Source of the DNA: Pantoea vagans
Lineage (GTDB): Bacteria > Pseudomonadota > Gammaproteobacteria > Enterobacterales > Enterobacteriaceae
NCBI RefSeq assembly: GCF_004792415.1
Contig: NZ_CP038853.1
Span: forward strand, 992,001 to 1,056,000
DNA length: 64,000 nt
Direction: 5' to 3'
This document shows, in pieces, positions 1 through 10,748 of the stretch. Position 1 is the stretch's first letter. Every line of letters starts with the position of its first letter. The position numbers were made by a program, and so were the translations under genes. Below the pieces are notes generated by a model that did no database searches, was not told where the DNA came from, and saw only the letters and a list, made by a program, of their open reading frames with translations.

Positions 1-480
1 ACGCTTTGAATTCTTCATGATACGTGCTTTGTCTAACTGCCATTCGCGGTCTTTGATATCGTCGCGTTTGTCGTGCTCTTTCTTACCGCGTGCGACACCA
101 ATCTTCAGTTTGCACCAGGCATTCTTCCAGTACAGCGACAGTGCCACGATGGTGTAGCCTTCGCGGTTAACGCGGCCATACAGGGAGTCGAGTTCACGTT
201 GCTTCAGCAGCAGCTTACGGCTGCGCGTCGGGTCACAGACCACGTGGCTGGAGGCAACGGCTAAGGGTTGAAAGGTTGAACCGAACAGAAAGGCTTCGCC
301 ATCGCGCAGCAGAATATAGCTGTCGCTGATGTTGGCTTTACCGGCACGAAGTGACTTAACTTCCCATCCTTGTAACGACAATCCCGCTTCATACTCCTCT
401 TCAATGAAGTACTCGTGGCGGGCGCGTTTGTTCATGGCAACAGTGGCAGAACCGGGTTTGTGTGCTTTTTTCTTTGTCAT
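1..480 (-). CDS. smpB: SsrA-binding protein SmpB (stop codon outside window)
   Basis: SmpB binds tmRNA (SsrA) and delivers it to stalled ribosomes for trans-translation. The minus-strand reading frame begins [13 protein letters not shown] at 480 and runs without a stop to base 1, giving exactly 160 codons ending ARIMKNSKR. This equals the usual enterobacterial length, so only the stop codon should be missing. The conserved core [17 protein letters not shown] and the basic C-terminal tail that enters the decoding site ([15 protein letters not shown]) are visible. ssrA normally lies just downstream, which would be left of the window. It is divergent from ratA across a 158-bp gap. Confidence 0.97.
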   Translation of the reverse strand, partial: MTKKKAHKPGSATVAMNKRARHEYFIEEEYEAGLSLQGWEVKSLRAGKANISDSYILLRDGEAFLFGSTFQPLAVASSHVVCDPTRSRKLLLKQRELDSLYGRVNREGYTIVALSLYWKNAWCKLKIGVARGKKEHDKRDDIKDREWQLDKARIMKNSKR

Positions 481-638
481 AGTGCGGCGTATTTTACATC
501 ACTTAGTCGGTTATCGCATCCCCAGTCCAGCGGGGCAGCAGGAAACGGGATATTCTAGCACACCCTCACTCGGGGACATTTTTGTTTAATCGCTGAAAAT
601 GCTATTATTCAGCGGTTTTGTGATGAACAGGAACCATT

Positions 639-1073
639 ATGGCTCAGATTAGTCGTTCGGCGCTGGTCCCGTTTAGTGCCGGGCAGATGTACCAACTTGT
701 AAATGACGTGGATGCCTATCCGCAATTCCTGCCGGGTTGTACCGGAAGCCGCGTGCTGGATGCGTCTGATAATCAGATGACGGCATCCGTGGATGTGTCG
801 AAAGCGGGCATCAGCAAAACGTTTACCACCCGCAACACCCTGACGGATAACCAGAGCATCCATATGCAACTGGTTGATGGGCCGTTCCGCAAGCTGACCG
901 GCGGCTGGACGTTCGTCTCGCTGGGCGATGACGCCTGTAAGGTTGAGTTAAGCCTGGAGTTCGAATTCACCAACATGCTGGTAGAGATGGCCTTTGGTCG
1001 TATCTTTAAAGAGTTAGCCAACAGCATGGTGCAGGCCTTCACTCAGCGTGCCAAAGAGGTTTATCGTGCCTGA
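639..1073 (+). CDS. ratA: Ribosome association toxin / START-like protein RatA
   Basis: A 144-residue member of the polyketide cyclase/START-like (COQ10-related) family. In E. coli RatA is described as binding 50S subunits and blocking 70S assembly; related proteins bind ubiquinone, so the physiological role is debated. The protein begins [16 protein letters not shown] and keeps the family segment [14 protein letters not shown] near residues 22-35. The start has an AGGAA Shine-Dalgarno about 6 bases upstream. ratB overlaps its end by 8 bases, indicating a two-gene unit. Confidence 0.93.
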   Translation: MAQISRSALVPFSAGQMYQLVNDVDAYPQFLPGCTGSRVLDASDNQMTASVDVSKAGISKTFTTRNTLTDNQSIHMQLVDGPFRKLTGGWTFVSLGDDACKVELSLEFEFTNMLVEMAFGRIFKELANSMVQAFTQRAKEVYRA

Positions 1074-1359
1074 TATCTCCGTCGAGGTGGTCTATGCCTT
1101 GCCTGAAAAGCAGTATCAGCTTTACGTGAAAGTGGAGCAGGGCAGCACGGTAGAGCAGGCCATCCTGAAGTCAGGATTGCTGGAACTACGTCGGGAGATT
1201 GACCTCGCCAGCAACAAAGTCGGCGTCTACAGTCGACCAGTGAAGCTGGATGATGTGGTTCAGGAGGGCGATCGTATCGAGATCTATCGTCCGCTGATTG
1301 CCGATCCAAAAGAGCTGCGTCGTCAGCGCGCAGAGCGAGCGGCAGAAAGCAAAAAATAA
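1066..1359 (+). CDS. ratB: RnfH-family protein RatB
   Basis: Small ubiquitin-like-fold protein of the RnfH family (97 residues), paired with ratA in enterobacteria; its function is not well defined. I place the start at GTG 1066 because an AGAGG ribosome-binding site lies 6 bases upstream and the protein then matches the family N-terminus ([16 protein letters not shown]) and usual length. An upstream in-frame GTG at 1048 would add six residues inside ratA and has no comparable site. The conserved C-terminal [16 protein letters not shown] is present. The start codon lies inside the last codons of ratA, so translation is probably coupled. Confidence 0.92.
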   Translation: MPDISVEVVYALPEKQYQLYVKVEQGSTVEQAILKSGLLELRREIDLASNKVGVYSRPVKLDDVVQEGDRIEIYRPLIADPKELRRQRAERAAESKK

Positions 1360-1394
1360 GTCGTTATATCGCCGGAATCAGCGGATAACAGGCA

Positions 1395-1422
1395 TAAAAA
1401 AGGCGCTCAATGCGCCTTTTTT
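1395..1422. terminator. Bidirectional terminator between ratB and bamE
   Basis: A perfect hairpin (GGCGC, loop TCAAT, GCGCC) is flanked by six A on the left and six T on the right, so it can end transcription from both convergent sides. Confidence 0.9.
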
Positions 1423-1450
1423 GCTGTCTTTAAAACGGTCTGTCGTGAAA

Positions 1451-1798
1451 TCAGTCGTTGTTCTTAGACAGATTCTGCTTGTTATCGATGTTGGTCAGAA
1501 CACCGTTGCCATCAAAGGTCAGCGTCAGCGTCTGCTGCTTCACGCTCTCATGGCCTGGCTCCTGACGGAAAACGTAATACCAGACGTTGCTGCCAAACGG
1601 ATCTTTCATCATCGGCGTACCGAGCGTGTAAGCCACCTGCTGCTGTGTCATACCGGTATGGATCTTGGCCACATCGTTGGCAACCAGATAGTTACCCTGG
1701 TTGATATCAGGACGATAGACCACGCGCTCTAAGGTGGAACATCCGGCGGTCATCATCAACATTACCACTGCCGCGGCAGTCAGCGTTTTACAGCGCAT
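1451..1798 (-). CDS. bamE: Outer membrane assembly lipoprotein BamE
   Basis: BamE (SmpA) is a small lipoprotein of the BAM complex that inserts beta-barrel proteins in the outer membrane, stabilising the BamA-BamD contact. The 115-residue product has a lipoprotein signal peptide ending TAGC (lipidated Cys20). It also has the SmpA/OmlA core with [18 protein letters not shown] around residues 60-77. An AAGGAA site precedes the start. It lies downstream of recN in the same orientation with a 186-bp gap, so it probably has its own promoter. Confidence 0.96.
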   Translation of the reverse strand: MRCKTLTAAAVVMLMMTAGCSTLERVVYRPDINQGNYLVANDVAKIHTGMTQQQVAYTLGTPMMKDPFGSNVWYYVFRQEPGHESVKQQTLTLTFDGNGVLTNIDNKQNLSKNND

Positions 1799-1984
1799 CT
1801 ATACATTCCTTTTCCGGGGCCAAACGCCTTTAACAGGCGGCTTTCTTGCCATCAAAATCTGAACTCTGCCTGCGGCAGGCTTTATTACTCTGACAACATA
1901 AGTGCCGATGATAATAAACCTTTTCGCCGTTGGAAACCTCTGCAGAGCAAGCATATGACCACGGTACGTTAAAAAAGTGCGCTG

Positions 1985-3646
1985 CTATGCGGCTAAAAGT
2001 TCTTTTGCGTTGGCCAGGGTATTGCGTGTCACCTCGCTGCCGCCGAGCAGTCGCGCCAGTTCCTGCAGACGCGCTCGCTTATCCAGCGGCTGCATATGGG
2101 TTTCGGTCATCGCGCCATCGGTCTCTTTGCTGACATAGAAGTGCTGATGTCCGCAACCGGCAACCTGAGGCAGGTGGGTGACACACATGACCTGGGTCGA
2201 TTCACCCAACTGACGCAGCAGTTTACCGACGACGGCAGCGGTCGGGCCGCTGATCCCGACATCCACTTCATCGAAAATCATCGCCGGGGTTTCCATTTTC
2301 TTCGCGGTGATTACCTGAATCGCCAGCGCGATACGTGACAGTTCACCGCCCGAAGCGACTTTGCCTAACGGCTGCAGTGGCTGACCTGGGTTGGTGGTCA
2401 CCTGGAAATCGACGCGGCTCGCGCCATCTGCCGTCAGCTGATCCGGATTAAAGGTCAGCGCGATTTTAAACTGGCCGTGTGGCATTGAGAGCAGATGCAT
2501 ACTCTGCGTAATCAGCTGCTGCAGTTCATCGGCAAAGTGGCTGCGCTGCTGATGCAGCTGCTCTGCACTTTGCAGTGCCGCCTGGTAATGTTCACCCACC
2601 AGCGATTGCAGGCTTTCCTGATCGCTTTCGTGCTGTGACAGTAGCTCCGCTTCCGCCAGCAGTTGCTGATGCAGTTCAGGCAGTGCTTCTGGCGTGACGT
2701 GATGCTTACGCGCCAGCGCAATCTGGCGGGAAATACGCTTTTCCAGTTCGTACAGGCGATTAGGGTCCAGATCAAGGCTGTCGCAGTAGTGACGCAGTTC
2801 GTCGCTGGCTTCGCTCAGCTGAATCGCCGCCTCTTCCAGCAGGTTATGAACGCCGTTCAGTTTCTCATCCAGCGAGGTCAGTTCTGAAATCATCTCACGC
2901 GCAGTGTAGAGCAGGCTGTTGAGATTATTGTCATCGCTGTCTGCTAACAGCTGCAGCGCCTGCTGGCTGGTCGACAGCAGCTGTCCGCTGTTGGCCAGGC
3001 GCTTATACTCTTCGTCAATCTGCTCATATTCGCCCTGCTGCGGTGCGAACTCGTTCAGCTCTTTCAACTGATACTGCAACAGCTCGCGGCGTGATTCGCG
3101 CTCCTGCGCCTGCTGCTGATGCAGCGCGAGGGTGCGACAGCTCTGGTGCCAGGTCTGATAACTGGCGCGCATTTGCTGCAGGAGATCGTCGTGACCGGCA
3201 TAGGCATCCAGCAGATGCTTCTGATGATCGGGTTTGAGCAGAAGCTGATGGGCATGCTGACCGTGGATCTGGATAAGCAGCTGGCCCAGATCGCGCAGCT
3301 GAGAAAGTGGCACCGCCGTGCCATTGATAAAGCCACGGGAACGACCATCAGCGCTGATCACCCGACGCAGCAGACACTCGTTACCGTCGTCGAGTTGATT
3401 ATCCATCAGCCAGCGCTGAGCAGAAGGGGAGGACTTAAGCTGGAAGCGGGCGCAGAGGTCGGCCCGGCTGGCACCCTGACGCACCATGTCAGCATCGGCA
3501 CGGCCGCCCAGACATAATCCCAGCGCATCAATCGCGATAGACTTACCGGCACCGGTTTCACCAGTGATTGCTGTCATGCCGCGTTGGAAATCAATGTCGA
3601 GCTCACGAACGATAGCGAAATTACTGATGGTCAGTTGGGCCAGCAT
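1985..3646 (-). CDS. recN: DNA repair ATPase RecN
   Basis: SMC-like ATPase that promotes cohesion of broken chromosomes during RecA-dependent double-strand break repair. With the start at the second in-frame Met ([10 protein letters not shown]) the protein has 553 residues, the E. coli length. AGGTGA lies 4 bases upstream, while the earlier ATG at 3670 would add eight residues and sits by the operator. Walker A GETGAGKS is at residues 29-36. A long coiled-coil middle section follows. The ABC signature [13 protein letters not shown] and Walker [13 protein letters not shown] are near the C-terminus. Two LexA-like boxes upstream predict SOS induction. nadK lies immediately upstream. Confidence 0.97.
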   Translation of the reverse strand: MLAQLTISNFAIVRELDIDFQRGMTAITGETGAGKSIAIDALGLCLGGRADADMVRQGASRADLCARFQLKSSPSAQRWLMDNQLDDGNECLLRRVISADGRSRGFINGTAVPLSQLRDLGQLLIQIHGQHAHQLLLKPDHQKHLLDAYAGHDDLLQQMRASYQTWHQSCRTLALHQQQAQERESRRELLQYQLKELNEFAPQQGEYEQIDEEYKRLANSGQLLSTSQQALQLLADSDDNNLNSLLYTAREMISELTSLDEKLNGVHNLLEEAAIQLSEASDELRHYCDSLDLDPNRLYELEKRISRQIALARKHHVTPEALPELHQQLLAEAELLSQHESDQESLQSLVGEHYQAALQSAEQLHQQRSHFADELQQLITQSMHLLSMPHGQFKIALTFNPDQLTADGASRVDFQVTTNPGQPLQPLGKVASGGELSRIALAIQVITAKKMETPAMIFDEVDVGISGPTAAVVGKLLRQLGESTQVMCVTHLPQVAGCGHQHFYVSKETDGAMTETHMQPLDKRARLQELARLLGGSEVTRNTLANAKELLAA

Positions 3647-3672
3647 AGGTTCACCTGTACGAATAAACACAT

Positions 3673-3710
3673 ATGGTTTTTCATACAGTATAAACTGGTT
3701 TTTTATCCAG
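3673..3710 (-). promoter_or_regulatory. Two LexA (SOS) boxes of recN
   Basis: Bases 3695-3710 read CTG-N10-CAG exactly, flanked by A and T as in the LexA consensus. Bases 3673-3688 read ATG-N10-CAG, one mismatch from consensus. Both sit within 65 bases upstream of recN, the same multi-operator arrangement known for E. coli recN. This predicts tight SOS repression. Confidence 0.85.
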
Positions 3711-3730
3711 TAAAGAGGTGAGACCGGTTT

Positions 3731-4609
3731 TCAGAACAATTTTTTTGACCAGCCCAGCTTTGAACTCAGCGTATTGAAATAGCTATAGTTTTTAGGATGA
3801 ATTAAATCAAGATGGCCAGCACTGCGCCGAATCAGTACATCCTCACCTTCCTGAATTGGCAACGCGATCTGGCTGTCACAGCTGATTTCCAGGTCGCTGC
3901 GACGTGAAGAAAAGCGCAGACGAATGGTACTGCTGCTGTTAATGACCAGTGGCCGCGCTGACAGCGTATGCGGGAACATCGGCACCAGCACAATCGCTTC
4001 GAGTGATGGCGTCAGAATCGGTCCACCCGCAGAGAGGGAATAGGCGGTAGAGCCAGTGGGGGTCGAAATAATCAGTCCATCAGAGCGCTGGGAAAAGGCG
4101 AACACTTCATCAATGTAGACCTCAAATTCGATCATGTGCGCGACTTTACCGGGATGCAGCACCACTTCGTTGATGGCGGAGCCAATACGCGGTGAGCAGT
4201 CAGATTTGCACACCTGCGCTTCCAGCAGAAAGCGGCTCTCGACGAAATAGTTACCCTGAAGCACCTCATCCAGCTGTTGCTGCGCATTGTCGGGGTCAAG
4301 GTCGGTGAGAAAACCGAGGTTACCGCGGTTAATCCCAATCACTTTAATGTCATAGCGCGCCAGCACCCGCGCGGCGCCCAGCATGTTACCGTCACCGCCC
4401 ACGACGACCGCTAAATCAGCCTGCTGACCAATCTCCGCCAGCGTGCCGGTCTGCACGTCGTGAAGCGACAGCTCCTGCGCAATCTGCTTCTCAACGATCA
4501 CTTGATAACCTTTGGCTGTCAGCCAGCGCCAGAGCATCTCATGCGTGGTTAACGCGGTGGGATGGCGCGGATGACCCACGATACCAATGCAGTTAAAGTG
4601 TTTGTTCAT
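3731..4609 (-). CDS. nadK: NAD kinase
   Basis: Phosphorylates NAD+ to NADP+ using ATP. From the start [14 protein letters not shown] the product is 292 residues, the E. coli length; the upstream extension to 4696 is not family-like. The catalytic GGDGNML motif has Asp73, and the NAD-binding region [20 protein letters not shown] is present. It is divergent from grpE, as in E. coli, and 84 bases upstream of recN. The recN SOS boxes lie between the two genes. Confidence 0.97.
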   Translation of the reverse strand: MNKHFNCIGIVGHPRHPTALTTHEMLWRWLTAKGYQVIVEKQIAQELSLHDVQTGTLAEIGQQADLAVVVGGDGNMLGAARVLARYDIKVIGINRGNLGFLTDLDPDNAQQQLDEVLQGNYFVESRFLLEAQVCKSDCSPRIGSAINEVVLHPGKVAHMIEFEVYIDEVFAFSQRSDGLIISTPTGSTAYSLSAGGPILTPSLEAIVLVPMFPHTLSARPLVINSSSTIRLRFSSRRSDLEISCDSQIALPIQEGEDVLIRRSAGHLDLIHPKNYSYFNTLSSKLGWSKKLF

Positions 4610-4660
4610 CTGGTCGGTGTTCCTTATAAGCCAAAACGGCAAGGCAATGTGATAGGTTCC

Positions 4661-4688
4661 CTTGAATCCGTCATACCAATCCCCATAA
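4661..4688 (+). promoter_or_regulatory. Sigma-32 heat-shock promoter of grpE
   Basis: CTTGAA (4661-4666), a 14-base spacer and CCCCATAA (4681-4688) match the RpoH consensus (CTTGAA, 13-15, CCCCATnT) almost perfectly, 44 bases before the grpE start. Confidence 0.88.
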
Positions 4689-4731
4689 TAAGCCAACCAG
4701 CGAAATGAATGTGCAAAACGCGGAGAAATTC

Positions 4732-5313
4732 ATGAGTAGTAAAGAACAGAACACCCCAAACGAGCAAGTCTCAGACGAAATTCAGCAGGATCAGCAGCAA
4801 CCTCAGGAAGCGGAGACAGCAGCAGAGGTGGATCCGCGTGATGAGCGTATTGCTCAGCTCGAAGCTGAATTAGCGCAGTCGCAGACCGGTGTACGCGATG
4901 CCCAACTGCGTGCGCAAGCTGAGGTTGAAAACATTCGTCGTCGTGCCGAGATGGACGTTGAGAAGGCGCACAAGTTTGCGCTGGAGAAGTTTGCCAATGA
5001 ACTGCTCCCGGTCATCGACAGCCTGGAACGTGCGCTGGAAGTGGCCAATAAAGAGGACCCACAGCTGGCATCCATGATCGAAGGGATTGAACTGACGCTG
5101 AAGGGCCTGCTCGGTGCCGTGCGTAAGTTCGGTGTTGAAGTGGTCGGCGAAACCGGCGTGCCATTCAACCCTGAAGTCCATCAGGCGATGTCGATGATGG
5201 AGTCTGAAGAATTTGAACCTAACCATGTCATGCTGGTGATGCAGCGTGGCTATACGCTGAATGGCCGCCTGCTGCGCCCGGCGATGGTTGCGGTTTCTAA
5301 AGCTAAAAGCTGA
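4732..5313 (+). CDS. grpE: Nucleotide exchange factor GrpE
   Basis: Cochaperone that releases ADP from DnaK in the DnaK-DnaJ-GrpE folding cycle. I start it at [10 protein letters not shown] (193 residues), which matches the E. coli N-terminus and has GGAG 6 bases upstream. Nine codons of in-frame extension precede it. An acidic, Gln-rich disordered N-terminus is followed by the long dimerising helix (about residues 40-90, heptad-like) and the C-terminal beta domain ending [22 protein letters not shown] clear sigma-32 promoter drives it. Confidence 0.97.
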   Translation: MSSKEQNTPNEQVSDEIQQDQQQPQEAETAAEVDPRDERIAQLEAELAQSQTGVRDAQLRAQAEVENIRRRAEMDVEKAHKFALEKFANELLPVIDSLERALEVANKEDPQLASMIEGIELTLKGLLGAVRKFGVEVVGETGVPFNPEVHQAMSMMESEEFEPNHVMLVMQRGYTLNGRLLRPAMVAVSKAKS

Positions 5314-5333
5314 TTCAACGCCTGAATCCTGTT

Positions 5334-5361
5334 ACACGGCCGCGCACTGACGCGGCCGTGT
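5334..5361. terminator. Hairpin between convergent grpE and ung
   Basis: An 11-bp perfect inverted repeat (ACACGGCCGCG, loop CACTGA, CGCGGCCGTGT) is followed on the plus strand by a short T-rich stretch. It most likely terminates grpE, and possibly ung from the other side. Confidence 0.75.
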
Positions 5362-5372
5362 GCATTTGGGCG

Positions 5373-6053
5373 CTATTCAGGCAAGACCGGCGTCCAGTCC
5401 ACCGGCTTTTTACCGGCAGCGCTCAGCAGTTCATTAGTCGTTGAGAAGTGTTTGCTGCCGAAAAATCCACGGTGCGCGGAGAGCGGCGAGGGATGCGGCG
5501 CCTGCAGCACATGATGGCGCTTGCGATCGATAATGCTGCCTTTCTTCTGCGCATGTGAGCCCCACAGCAGGAAAATCACCCCTTCACAGTGCTGGTTAAT
5601 CGCCGCAATCACGTTGTCCGTAAAGGTCTCCCAGCCAAATCGCGCATGGGAATGGGCTTTACCCGCCTCCACCGTTAACACCGTGTTCAGCAACATCACC
5701 CCCTGTTTTGCCCAGCTCTCAAGAAAGCCGTGATCGGGTTTTTGGAAGCCGGGAATATCCTGCATCAGCTCTTTATAGATATTCTGCAGTGAGGGCGGTA
5801 CCTGAACGCCCGGCAGCACCGAGAAAGCCAGCCCGTGCGCCTGATTCGGCCCGTGATAGGGATCCTGCCCCAGAATCACAACGTTGACGTCACCGAGTTC
5901 CGTCAGGCGAAACGCATTGAACACATCTTTCTGCGGTGGATAGACGGTTATGCCCGCGGCGCGTTCATCGGCGACCTGCTTCAGCGTCTCAATAAAATAG
6001 GGTTTCTCTTTCTCTTCAGCCAGCACATCGTGCCAGGTCAGCTTTTCAGCCAT
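5373..6053 (-). CDS. ung: Uracil-DNA glycosylase
   Basis: Excises uracil from DNA to start base excision repair. The product has 226 residues. The water-activating motif GQDPYH has Asp64, and the leucine-loop motif [11 protein letters not shown] has His187, the same numbers as in E. coli Ung. LLNTVLTVE is also conserved. It is convergent with grpE here, a different neighbour from E. coli, where grpE and ung are far apart. Confidence 0.97.
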   Translation of the reverse strand: MAEKLTWHDVLAEEKEKPYFIETLKQVADERAAGITVYPPQKDVFNAFRLTELGDVNVVILGQDPYHGPNQAHGLAFSVLPGVQVPPSLQNIYKELMQDIPGFQKPDHGFLESWAKQGVMLLNTVLTVEAGKAHSHARFGWETFTDNVIAAINQHCEGVIFLLWGSHAQKKGSIIDRKRHHVLQAPHPSPLSAHRGFFGSKHFSTTNELLSAAGKKPVDWTPVLPE

Positions 6054-6206
6054 GTTTAACTCCCTTAACGTTAGTGGAGTAAGCTTAGCCGTTCCTGCCG
6101 CTGACCTGAAGGCAAAAATAATTTGAAAAATAAAAATTATTTTTAGCTGGCAGGCATTTTGAGATCAATGGGTTAGCTAAAAAGCGCGCTGAATGGCTGA
6201 TTAATA

Positions 6207-6248
6207 TTGATACAGGTCAAGGCTGTGTCGAATGAACGATGGTATACC
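6207..6248 (+). promoter_or_regulatory. FNR-type promoter of grcA
   Basis: TTGAT-ACAG-GTCAA at 6207-6220 differs from the FNR consensus (TTGAT-N4-ATCAA) at one base. A -10-like TATACC at 6243-6248 puts the predicted start near 6255, so the site is centred about -41.5, the classical activating position. E. coli yfiD is known to be FNR-activated. Confidence 0.75.
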
Positions 6249-6295
6249 GGGGCCTCAAATTTGATTTATTCACGTATTATCCGGGAGACGCAATC

Positions 6296-6679
6296 ATGAT
6301 CACTGGTATCCAGATCACTCAAACTAACAATTCACAACTTCTGAACTCCTTCTGGCTGCTGGATGAAGAGAAAGCTGAAGCGCGTTGCCTGTGTGCAAAA
6401 GCGGGCTATGAAGAAGATCAGGTTGTCGCCATCAGCGAACTGGGCGAATTCGCTTACCGTGAAGTGCCGGTTGAAATCAAACCGCAGGTGCGCGTTGAAG
6501 GCGGACAGCATCTGAACGTCAACGTTCTGCGTCGCGAAACACTGGAAGATGCGGTAAAACATCCTGAAAACTACCCGCAGCTGACCATTCGTGTTTCAGG
6601 CTATGCCGTGCGTTTTAACTCACTGACGCCTGAGCAGCAGCGCGATGTGATCACCCGTACCTTTACCGAAAGTCTGTAA
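6296..6679 (+). CDS. grcA: Autonomous glycyl radical cofactor GrcA
   Basis: GrcA (YfiD) resembles the C-terminus of pyruvate formate-lyase and can replace that domain when PflB is damaged by oxygen. Starting at MITGIQIT gives 127 residues, the E. coli length; the longer reading frame begins upstream of the predicted transcript start. The glycyl radical motif RVSGYAVRF places the radical glycine at Gly102. [21 protein letters not shown] is family-typical. An FNR site upstream fits expression at low oxygen. Confidence 0.97.
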   Translation: MITGIQITQTNNSQLLNSFWLLDEEKAEARCLCAKAGYEEDQVVAISELGEFAYREVPVEIKPQVRVEGGQHLNVNVLRRETLEDAVKHPENYPQLTIRVSGYAVRFNSLTPEQQRDVITRTFTESL

Positions 6680-6850
6680 GCCGCCTGAATTATCGGGCGC
6701 TGAAAATTAGCGCAAAGCACACACAGCAATTTTTATTAGTATTATGAAAGAGATAAGCAGTTAATTACCCGGCATGCGGATGCCAGTGTTGTGAAGAAAG
6801 GGCACTGGCAGAAAAAACATTCTGAAAAGGCCGTAACTGATTATCAGATA

Positions 6851-6882
6851 AAAAAAATCGCCTCCTGTGAGGCGATTTTTTT
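6851..6882. terminator. Bidirectional terminator between grcA and srmB
   Basis: Seven A, the stem ATCGCCTC, a CTGT loop, GAGGCGAT and seven T form a textbook two-way terminator between convergent genes. Confidence 0.92.
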
Positions 6883-6896
6883 ATGCGTGTGATGTT

Positions 6897-8225
6897 TTAT
6901 TCCGCATTCTCGTTAGCTGGCGTAGTGCCGCTTGCCTTGCGGCGTTTGCCGACGTTTTTGGCATCACGATGGCGTTTTTTCACGCGCGGTTTTTCTGTTT
7001 CGCTCGCTTTCTTCTCGGCACGCTTTGCCAGCACCTTTTTCGACGGTTTACCCGTGGTTTTAGCACCAGGCGCACGCGTTTCAGGGCGCAGCTCATCAAT
7101 CACACGCGCTTTGATCGGCTCGTTCACGTAGCGTGTGATTTTGCCCAGCAGCACGAAGTCATGCGCTTCAACCAGCGAAATGGCTATGCCTTTACGCCCC
7201 GCACGACCGGTACGACCGATGCGGTGCAGATAGGTGTCGGCGGTACGCGGCATGTCATAGTTGAAAACGTGACTGACATCTTCAACATCGATGCCGCGCG
7301 CGGCGATATCCGTTGCTACCAGCACGTTAACGCGGCCTTCACTCAGACGTTTGATCGCTTCGTTACGCTTGGCCTGCACCATTTCGCCTTCAAGATAGCT
7401 GCTACGAATCCCCGCTTCGTGCAGCCAGCTCACCAGTTCATGAAGACGTTCACGCTTACGTACGAACACAATGCTGCGCGTTACATCCGGCTGCTTCAGC
7501 AGATGAATCAGTAATTTGGTTTTATGCTGCAGGTCATCCGCGCGGTAGTACCACTGCTGGATCTTTTTGCGCTCGCGACGGCTCGGATCCGCTTCCAGTT
7601 CAACCGGTTCGTTCAGCAGACGCTCGGCGAAGTCACGGATATTGTCGCCTTCCAGGGTGGCGGAAAACAGCATGGTTTGCTTGCGCCAGCGCGTTTCAGC
7701 CGCGATGGTTTCGATATCCTGAGCAAAGCCCATATCAAGCATGCGGTCCGCTTCATCCAGCACCAGGGTTTCTACGGCGCGGCAGTCAAAGTTCTCTTCT
7801 TTGATGTACTGCAGCAGACGGCCGGTGGTCGCGACCACGATGTCCTGATTTTCGCTGAAGACTTCGGCATGGTTCATGTAAGCCACGCCGCCAGTAATCG
7901 TGGCGATGTCCAGATGCGTATGTTTCGCCAGCTCACGCGCATGATCGGCAACCTGCATCGCCAGTTCACGGGTCGGGGTCACAATCAGGATGCGTGGCGG
8001 CCCGGATTTCTTGCGCGGAAAATCAAGCAGGTGCTGCAGCGCCGGTAACAGATACGCGGCGGTTTTCCCGGTTCCTGTAGGTGCCGAACCCAGAACGTCA
8101 CGGCCCTCCAGCGCGGGCGGAATTGCAGCGGCCTGGATCACTGTTGGGCGCGTAAAGCCTTTTTCCTGCAACGCTTGTAGCAGGCTTTCGTCGAGTTCGA
8201 GTTCGGAAAATGTGGTTACTGTCAT
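6897..8225 (-). CDS. srmB: DEAD-box RNA helicase SrmB
   Basis: ATP-dependent RNA helicase that helps early assembly of the 50S ribosomal subunit. The 442-residue protein has the ordered DEAD-box motifs: Q motif (GFTRPTVIQ), motif I (APTGTGKT), PTRELA, TGG, the DEAD box in VLDEADRMLDMGF, SAT, then ATDIAARGIDV and HRIGRTGRAG in the second RecA domain. A basic tail rich in Lys and Arg from about residue 385 is typical of SrmB and likely binds RNA. It is transcribed alone and convergent with grcA. Confidence 0.95.
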   Translation of the reverse strand: MTVTTFSELELDESLLQALQEKGFTRPTVIQAAAIPPALEGRDVLGSAPTGTGKTAAYLLPALQHLLDFPRKKSGPPRILIVTPTRELAMQVADHARELAKHTHLDIATITGGVAYMNHAEVFSENQDIVVATTGRLLQYIKEENFDCRAVETLVLDEADRMLDMGFAQDIETIAAETRWRKQTMLFSATLEGDNIRDFAERLLNEPVELEADPSRRERKKIQQWYYRADDLQHKTKLLIHLLKQPDVTRSIVFVRKRERLHELVSWLHEAGIRSSYLEGEMVQAKRNEAIKRLSEGRVNVLVATDIAARGIDVEDVSHVFNYDMPRTADTYLHRIGRTGRAGRKGIAISLVEAHDFVLLGKITRYVNEPIKARVIDELRPETRAPGAKTTGKPSKKVLAKRAEKKASETEKPRVKKRHRDAKNVGKRRKASGTTPANENAE

Positions 8226-8389
8226 GGTCTACCTCAGTTTGGGGCACTGATTATAGACAGATCAGACTGAATCTTCATCTGTTAATCCGTTTCCGCTGCG
8301 CCTGGGGTTGTCTGCTGCGTGAATTCCCACTGTCGTCACGTTACACTCATGCGCTGCCGTGCGGCAGGAAAAAACGATGGTAGTGACGA

Positions 8390-9139
8390 ATGATGCAGGA
8401 TAAGCCGCGTGAACGGCCTCAGTTAAACAAGAACGGATTTACCTTTAAACAATTTTTTGTTGCCCACGATCGCTGTGCGATGAAAGTGGGCACCGATGCC
8501 ATTTTGCTTGGTGCCTGGGCGCCGGTCGCCGGAGTCAGACGCATTCTGGATATTGGCAGCGGCAGCGGGTTAATCGCGCTGATGCTAGCGCAGCGCACGC
8601 CGTCACAGGTCCAAATCGATGCGGTGGAGTTAGAACGTGAAGCCGCACAGCAGGCGCAGCAGAATGTGCAGCAGTCACCGTGGCCTGAACGTATTCAGGT
8701 TCATCAGCAGGATATCGCCAGCTGGTCTGAACAGTGCGATAAACGTTACTCGCTAATTGTCAGCAATCCCCCTTATTTCGCGCCGGGCGTAGCCTGTTCT
8801 ACCGTGGCACGGGACAATGCACGCGCAACGGCCTCGCTCGATCATCAGACGCTGTTACGCAGTGCAGCCTTATTAATTGAAGAAGAGGGGATGTTCTGCG
8901 TGGTGCTGCCCGTCGATATTGGGCAGACGTTTATCACCCTGGCGCAGGCTGATGGCTGGCATCTTCGTTTCCGGCTAGACGTGGCGGAATATGCTCATCG
9001 TCCGCCGCACCGCGTCGTACTGGGTCTGTCGCCGCAGGCTGGGGAAACGCTGCTGGAGCGTCTCGCAATCCGCGCACCAGACACCCGCTATTCCGATGAG
9101 TGGTGTAGCCTGACGCAGGACTTTTACCTCTTCATGTAA
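8390..9139 (+). CDS. trmN6: tRNA1(Val) (adenine(37)-N6)-methyltransferase
   Basis: YfiC/TrmN6 makes m6A37 in tRNA1(Val) using S-adenosylmethionine. The 249-residue product contains the SAM-binding motif [15 protein letters not shown] (about residues 53-67) and the N6-adenine methyltransferase signature NPPY. The N-terminal [21 protein letters not shown] is family-typical. Two adjacent ATGs (8390, 8393) could each serve as start. Its last 16 bases overlap the end of convergent nadB. Confidence 0.93.
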   Translation: MMQDKPRERPQLNKNGFTFKQFFVAHDRCAMKVGTDAILLGAWAPVAGVRRILDIGSGSGLIALMLAQRTPSQVQIDAVELEREAAQQAQQNVQQSPWPERIQVHQQDIASWSEQCDKRYSLIVSNPPYFAPGVACSTVARDNARATASLDHQTLLRSAALLIEEEGMFCVVLPVDIGQTFITLAQADGWHLRFRLDVAEYAHRPPHRVVLGLSPQAGETLLERLAIRAPDTRYSDEWCSLTQDFYLFM

Positions 9140-10743
9140 CCCGGCGGGGTCAGAATAGTCGGCAGCGCTTCTGGCAGTAAGTCTGGATAGTCACGGATAT
9201 AGTGCAGGCCGCGACTCTCTTTTCGCTCCAGCGCGCAGCGCACCATCAGGTCAGCGACCTGCACCAGATTCCGCAGCTCCAGCAGATTATTGGAGAGGCG
9301 GAAGTGGTGATAATATTCATCGATTTCCTGCTGAAGCAGGTTGATGCGACGCAGCGCCCGTTCCAGCCGCCGGGTGGTGCGGACGATTCCCATATAATCC
9401 CACATGAATAACCGCAGCTCGTGCCAGTTATGCTGGATTACTACGCGTTCATCGGCGTCATCGACCTGACTCTCATCCCATGCAGGGAGGGCAGTGACGG
9501 CTTCAATGCCGGGCAGGGTACGCATCAGCTCCTCTGACGCGGACCAGCCATACACCAGACACTCCAGCAGCGAATTGGAGGCCATGCGGTTAGCGCCATG
9601 CAGGCCGGTATAACTCACTTCACCAATGGCATACAGGCCACTAACATCGGTCTGACCGTGCTGATCGACGACGACGCCACCGCAGGTGTAATGCGCGGCG
9701 GGCACGATCGGAATCGGCTCTTTGGTCAGGTCAAAGCCAAAGGTCAGCAACTTCTCATAGATCATCGGGAAGTGCGCGCGCACAAACTCTTCAGGCTGGT
9801 GGCTGATATCCAGATACATACAGTCCACACCCAGCCTTTTCATCTCGTGATCGATAGCGCGGGCAACAATATCGCGCGGGGCCAGTTCGGCGCGCTCATC
9901 GAAATCGGGCATAAAACGGCTGCCATCGGGACGTAACAGCCAGGCACCTTCTCCGCGTAACGCTTCGGTTAACAGGAAATTCTGCGCCTGAGGATGAAAC
10001 AGGCAGGTCGGATGAAACTGGTTAAATTCCAGATTGGCTACCCGGCAACCCGCGCGCCACGCCATCGCGATGCCATCACCCGAGGCGATGTCAGGGTTAG
10101 TAGTATATTGATAGACTTTGGCGGCACCGCCGGTTGCAACGACGACGGCCCGCGCCCGACAGGTTTCGACCTGCTCGCGATTACGATTCCAGATCCACGC
10201 ACCCACCACCCGGCGTGGGCCAGGCAGGCCGATTTTATCTGAAAGAATCAGATCGACCGCGTTGGTGCGCTCCAGAATCCGGATGTTAGGATGGCTCAAT
10301 GCCTGGCTCACCAGCGTGGTTTCTACTGCGTGGCCGGTGGCGTCAGCACTGTGCAGAATGCGGCGATGACTGTGGCCGCCTTCGCGCGTCAGGTGATAAC
10401 GCATGTCACCCGCCGCCTGCGGATCGAGATCAAACGCAACGCCGTTGTCGATTAGCCACTGCACGCAATGCCGGGCATTACTGGCAATAAACGACACGGC
10501 CTCACGGTCGCATAATCCCGCGCCGGCAATCAGCGTGTCTTCGATGTGCGACTCGATGCTGTCCGTCTCATCAAAGACCGCAGCAATACCGCCCTGCGCA
10601 TAAAGGGTTGACCCTTCATTGACCTGCGCTTTACTGAGAACGGTCACCTGATACTGTTTTGCCAGCCGTAACGCCAGCGACAGTCCAGCCGCACCGCTGC
10701 CCACAATCAACACATCACACTGATAATCCGGGTTTGCATTCAT
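9124..10743 (-). CDS. nadB: L-aspartate oxidase
   Basis: FAD enzyme that oxidises L-aspartate to iminoaspartate, the first step of de novo NAD synthesis (with quinolinate synthase NadA). Dinucleotide-binding motif GSGAAG lies at residues 15-20; [10 protein letters not shown] and [11 protein letters not shown] are family hallmarks. I start at the second of two tandem ATGs (10746, 10743) because [11 protein letters not shown] aligns directly with E. coli. The TTG at 10767 would place coding sequence through the NadR operator. No strong Shine-Dalgarno is visible. Length 539 residues is normal. Confidence 0.95.
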   Translation of the reverse strand: MNANPDYQCDVLIVGSGAAGLSLALRLAKQYQVTVLSKAQVNEGSTLYAQGGIAAVFDETDSIESHIEDTLIAGAGLCDREAVSFIASNARHCVQWLIDNGVAFDLDPQAAGDMRYHLTREGGHSHRRILHSADATGHAVETTLVSQALSHPNIRILERTNAVDLILSDKIGLPGPRRVVGAWIWNRNREQVETCRARAVVVATGGAAKVYQYTTNPDIASGDGIAMAWRAGCRVANLEFNQFHPTCLFHPQAQNFLLTEALRGEGAWLLRPDGSRFMPDFDERAELAPRDIVARAIDHEMKRLGVDCMYLDISHQPEEFVRAHFPMIYEKLLTFGFDLTKEPIPIVPAAHYTCGGVVVDQHGQTDVSGLYAIGEVSYTGLHGANRMASNSLLECLVYGWSASEELMRTLPGIEAVTALPAWDESQVDDADERVVIQHNWHELRLFMWDYMGIVRTTRRLERALRRINLLQQEIDEYYHHFRLSNNLLELRNLVQVADLMVRCALERKESRGLHYIRDYPDLLPEALPTILTPPGYMKR

Positions 10744-10748
10744 CATAA

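Noticed and set aside
6155..6168. Second upstream FNR site for grcA
   Set aside because: Only the half-site ATCAA fits; the other half does not match.
6781..6810. TGCCAGTG / CACTGGCA inverted repeat after grcA as terminator
   Set aside because: The loop is 14 bases and no T-tract follows; the strong terminator at 6851-6882 explains the region.
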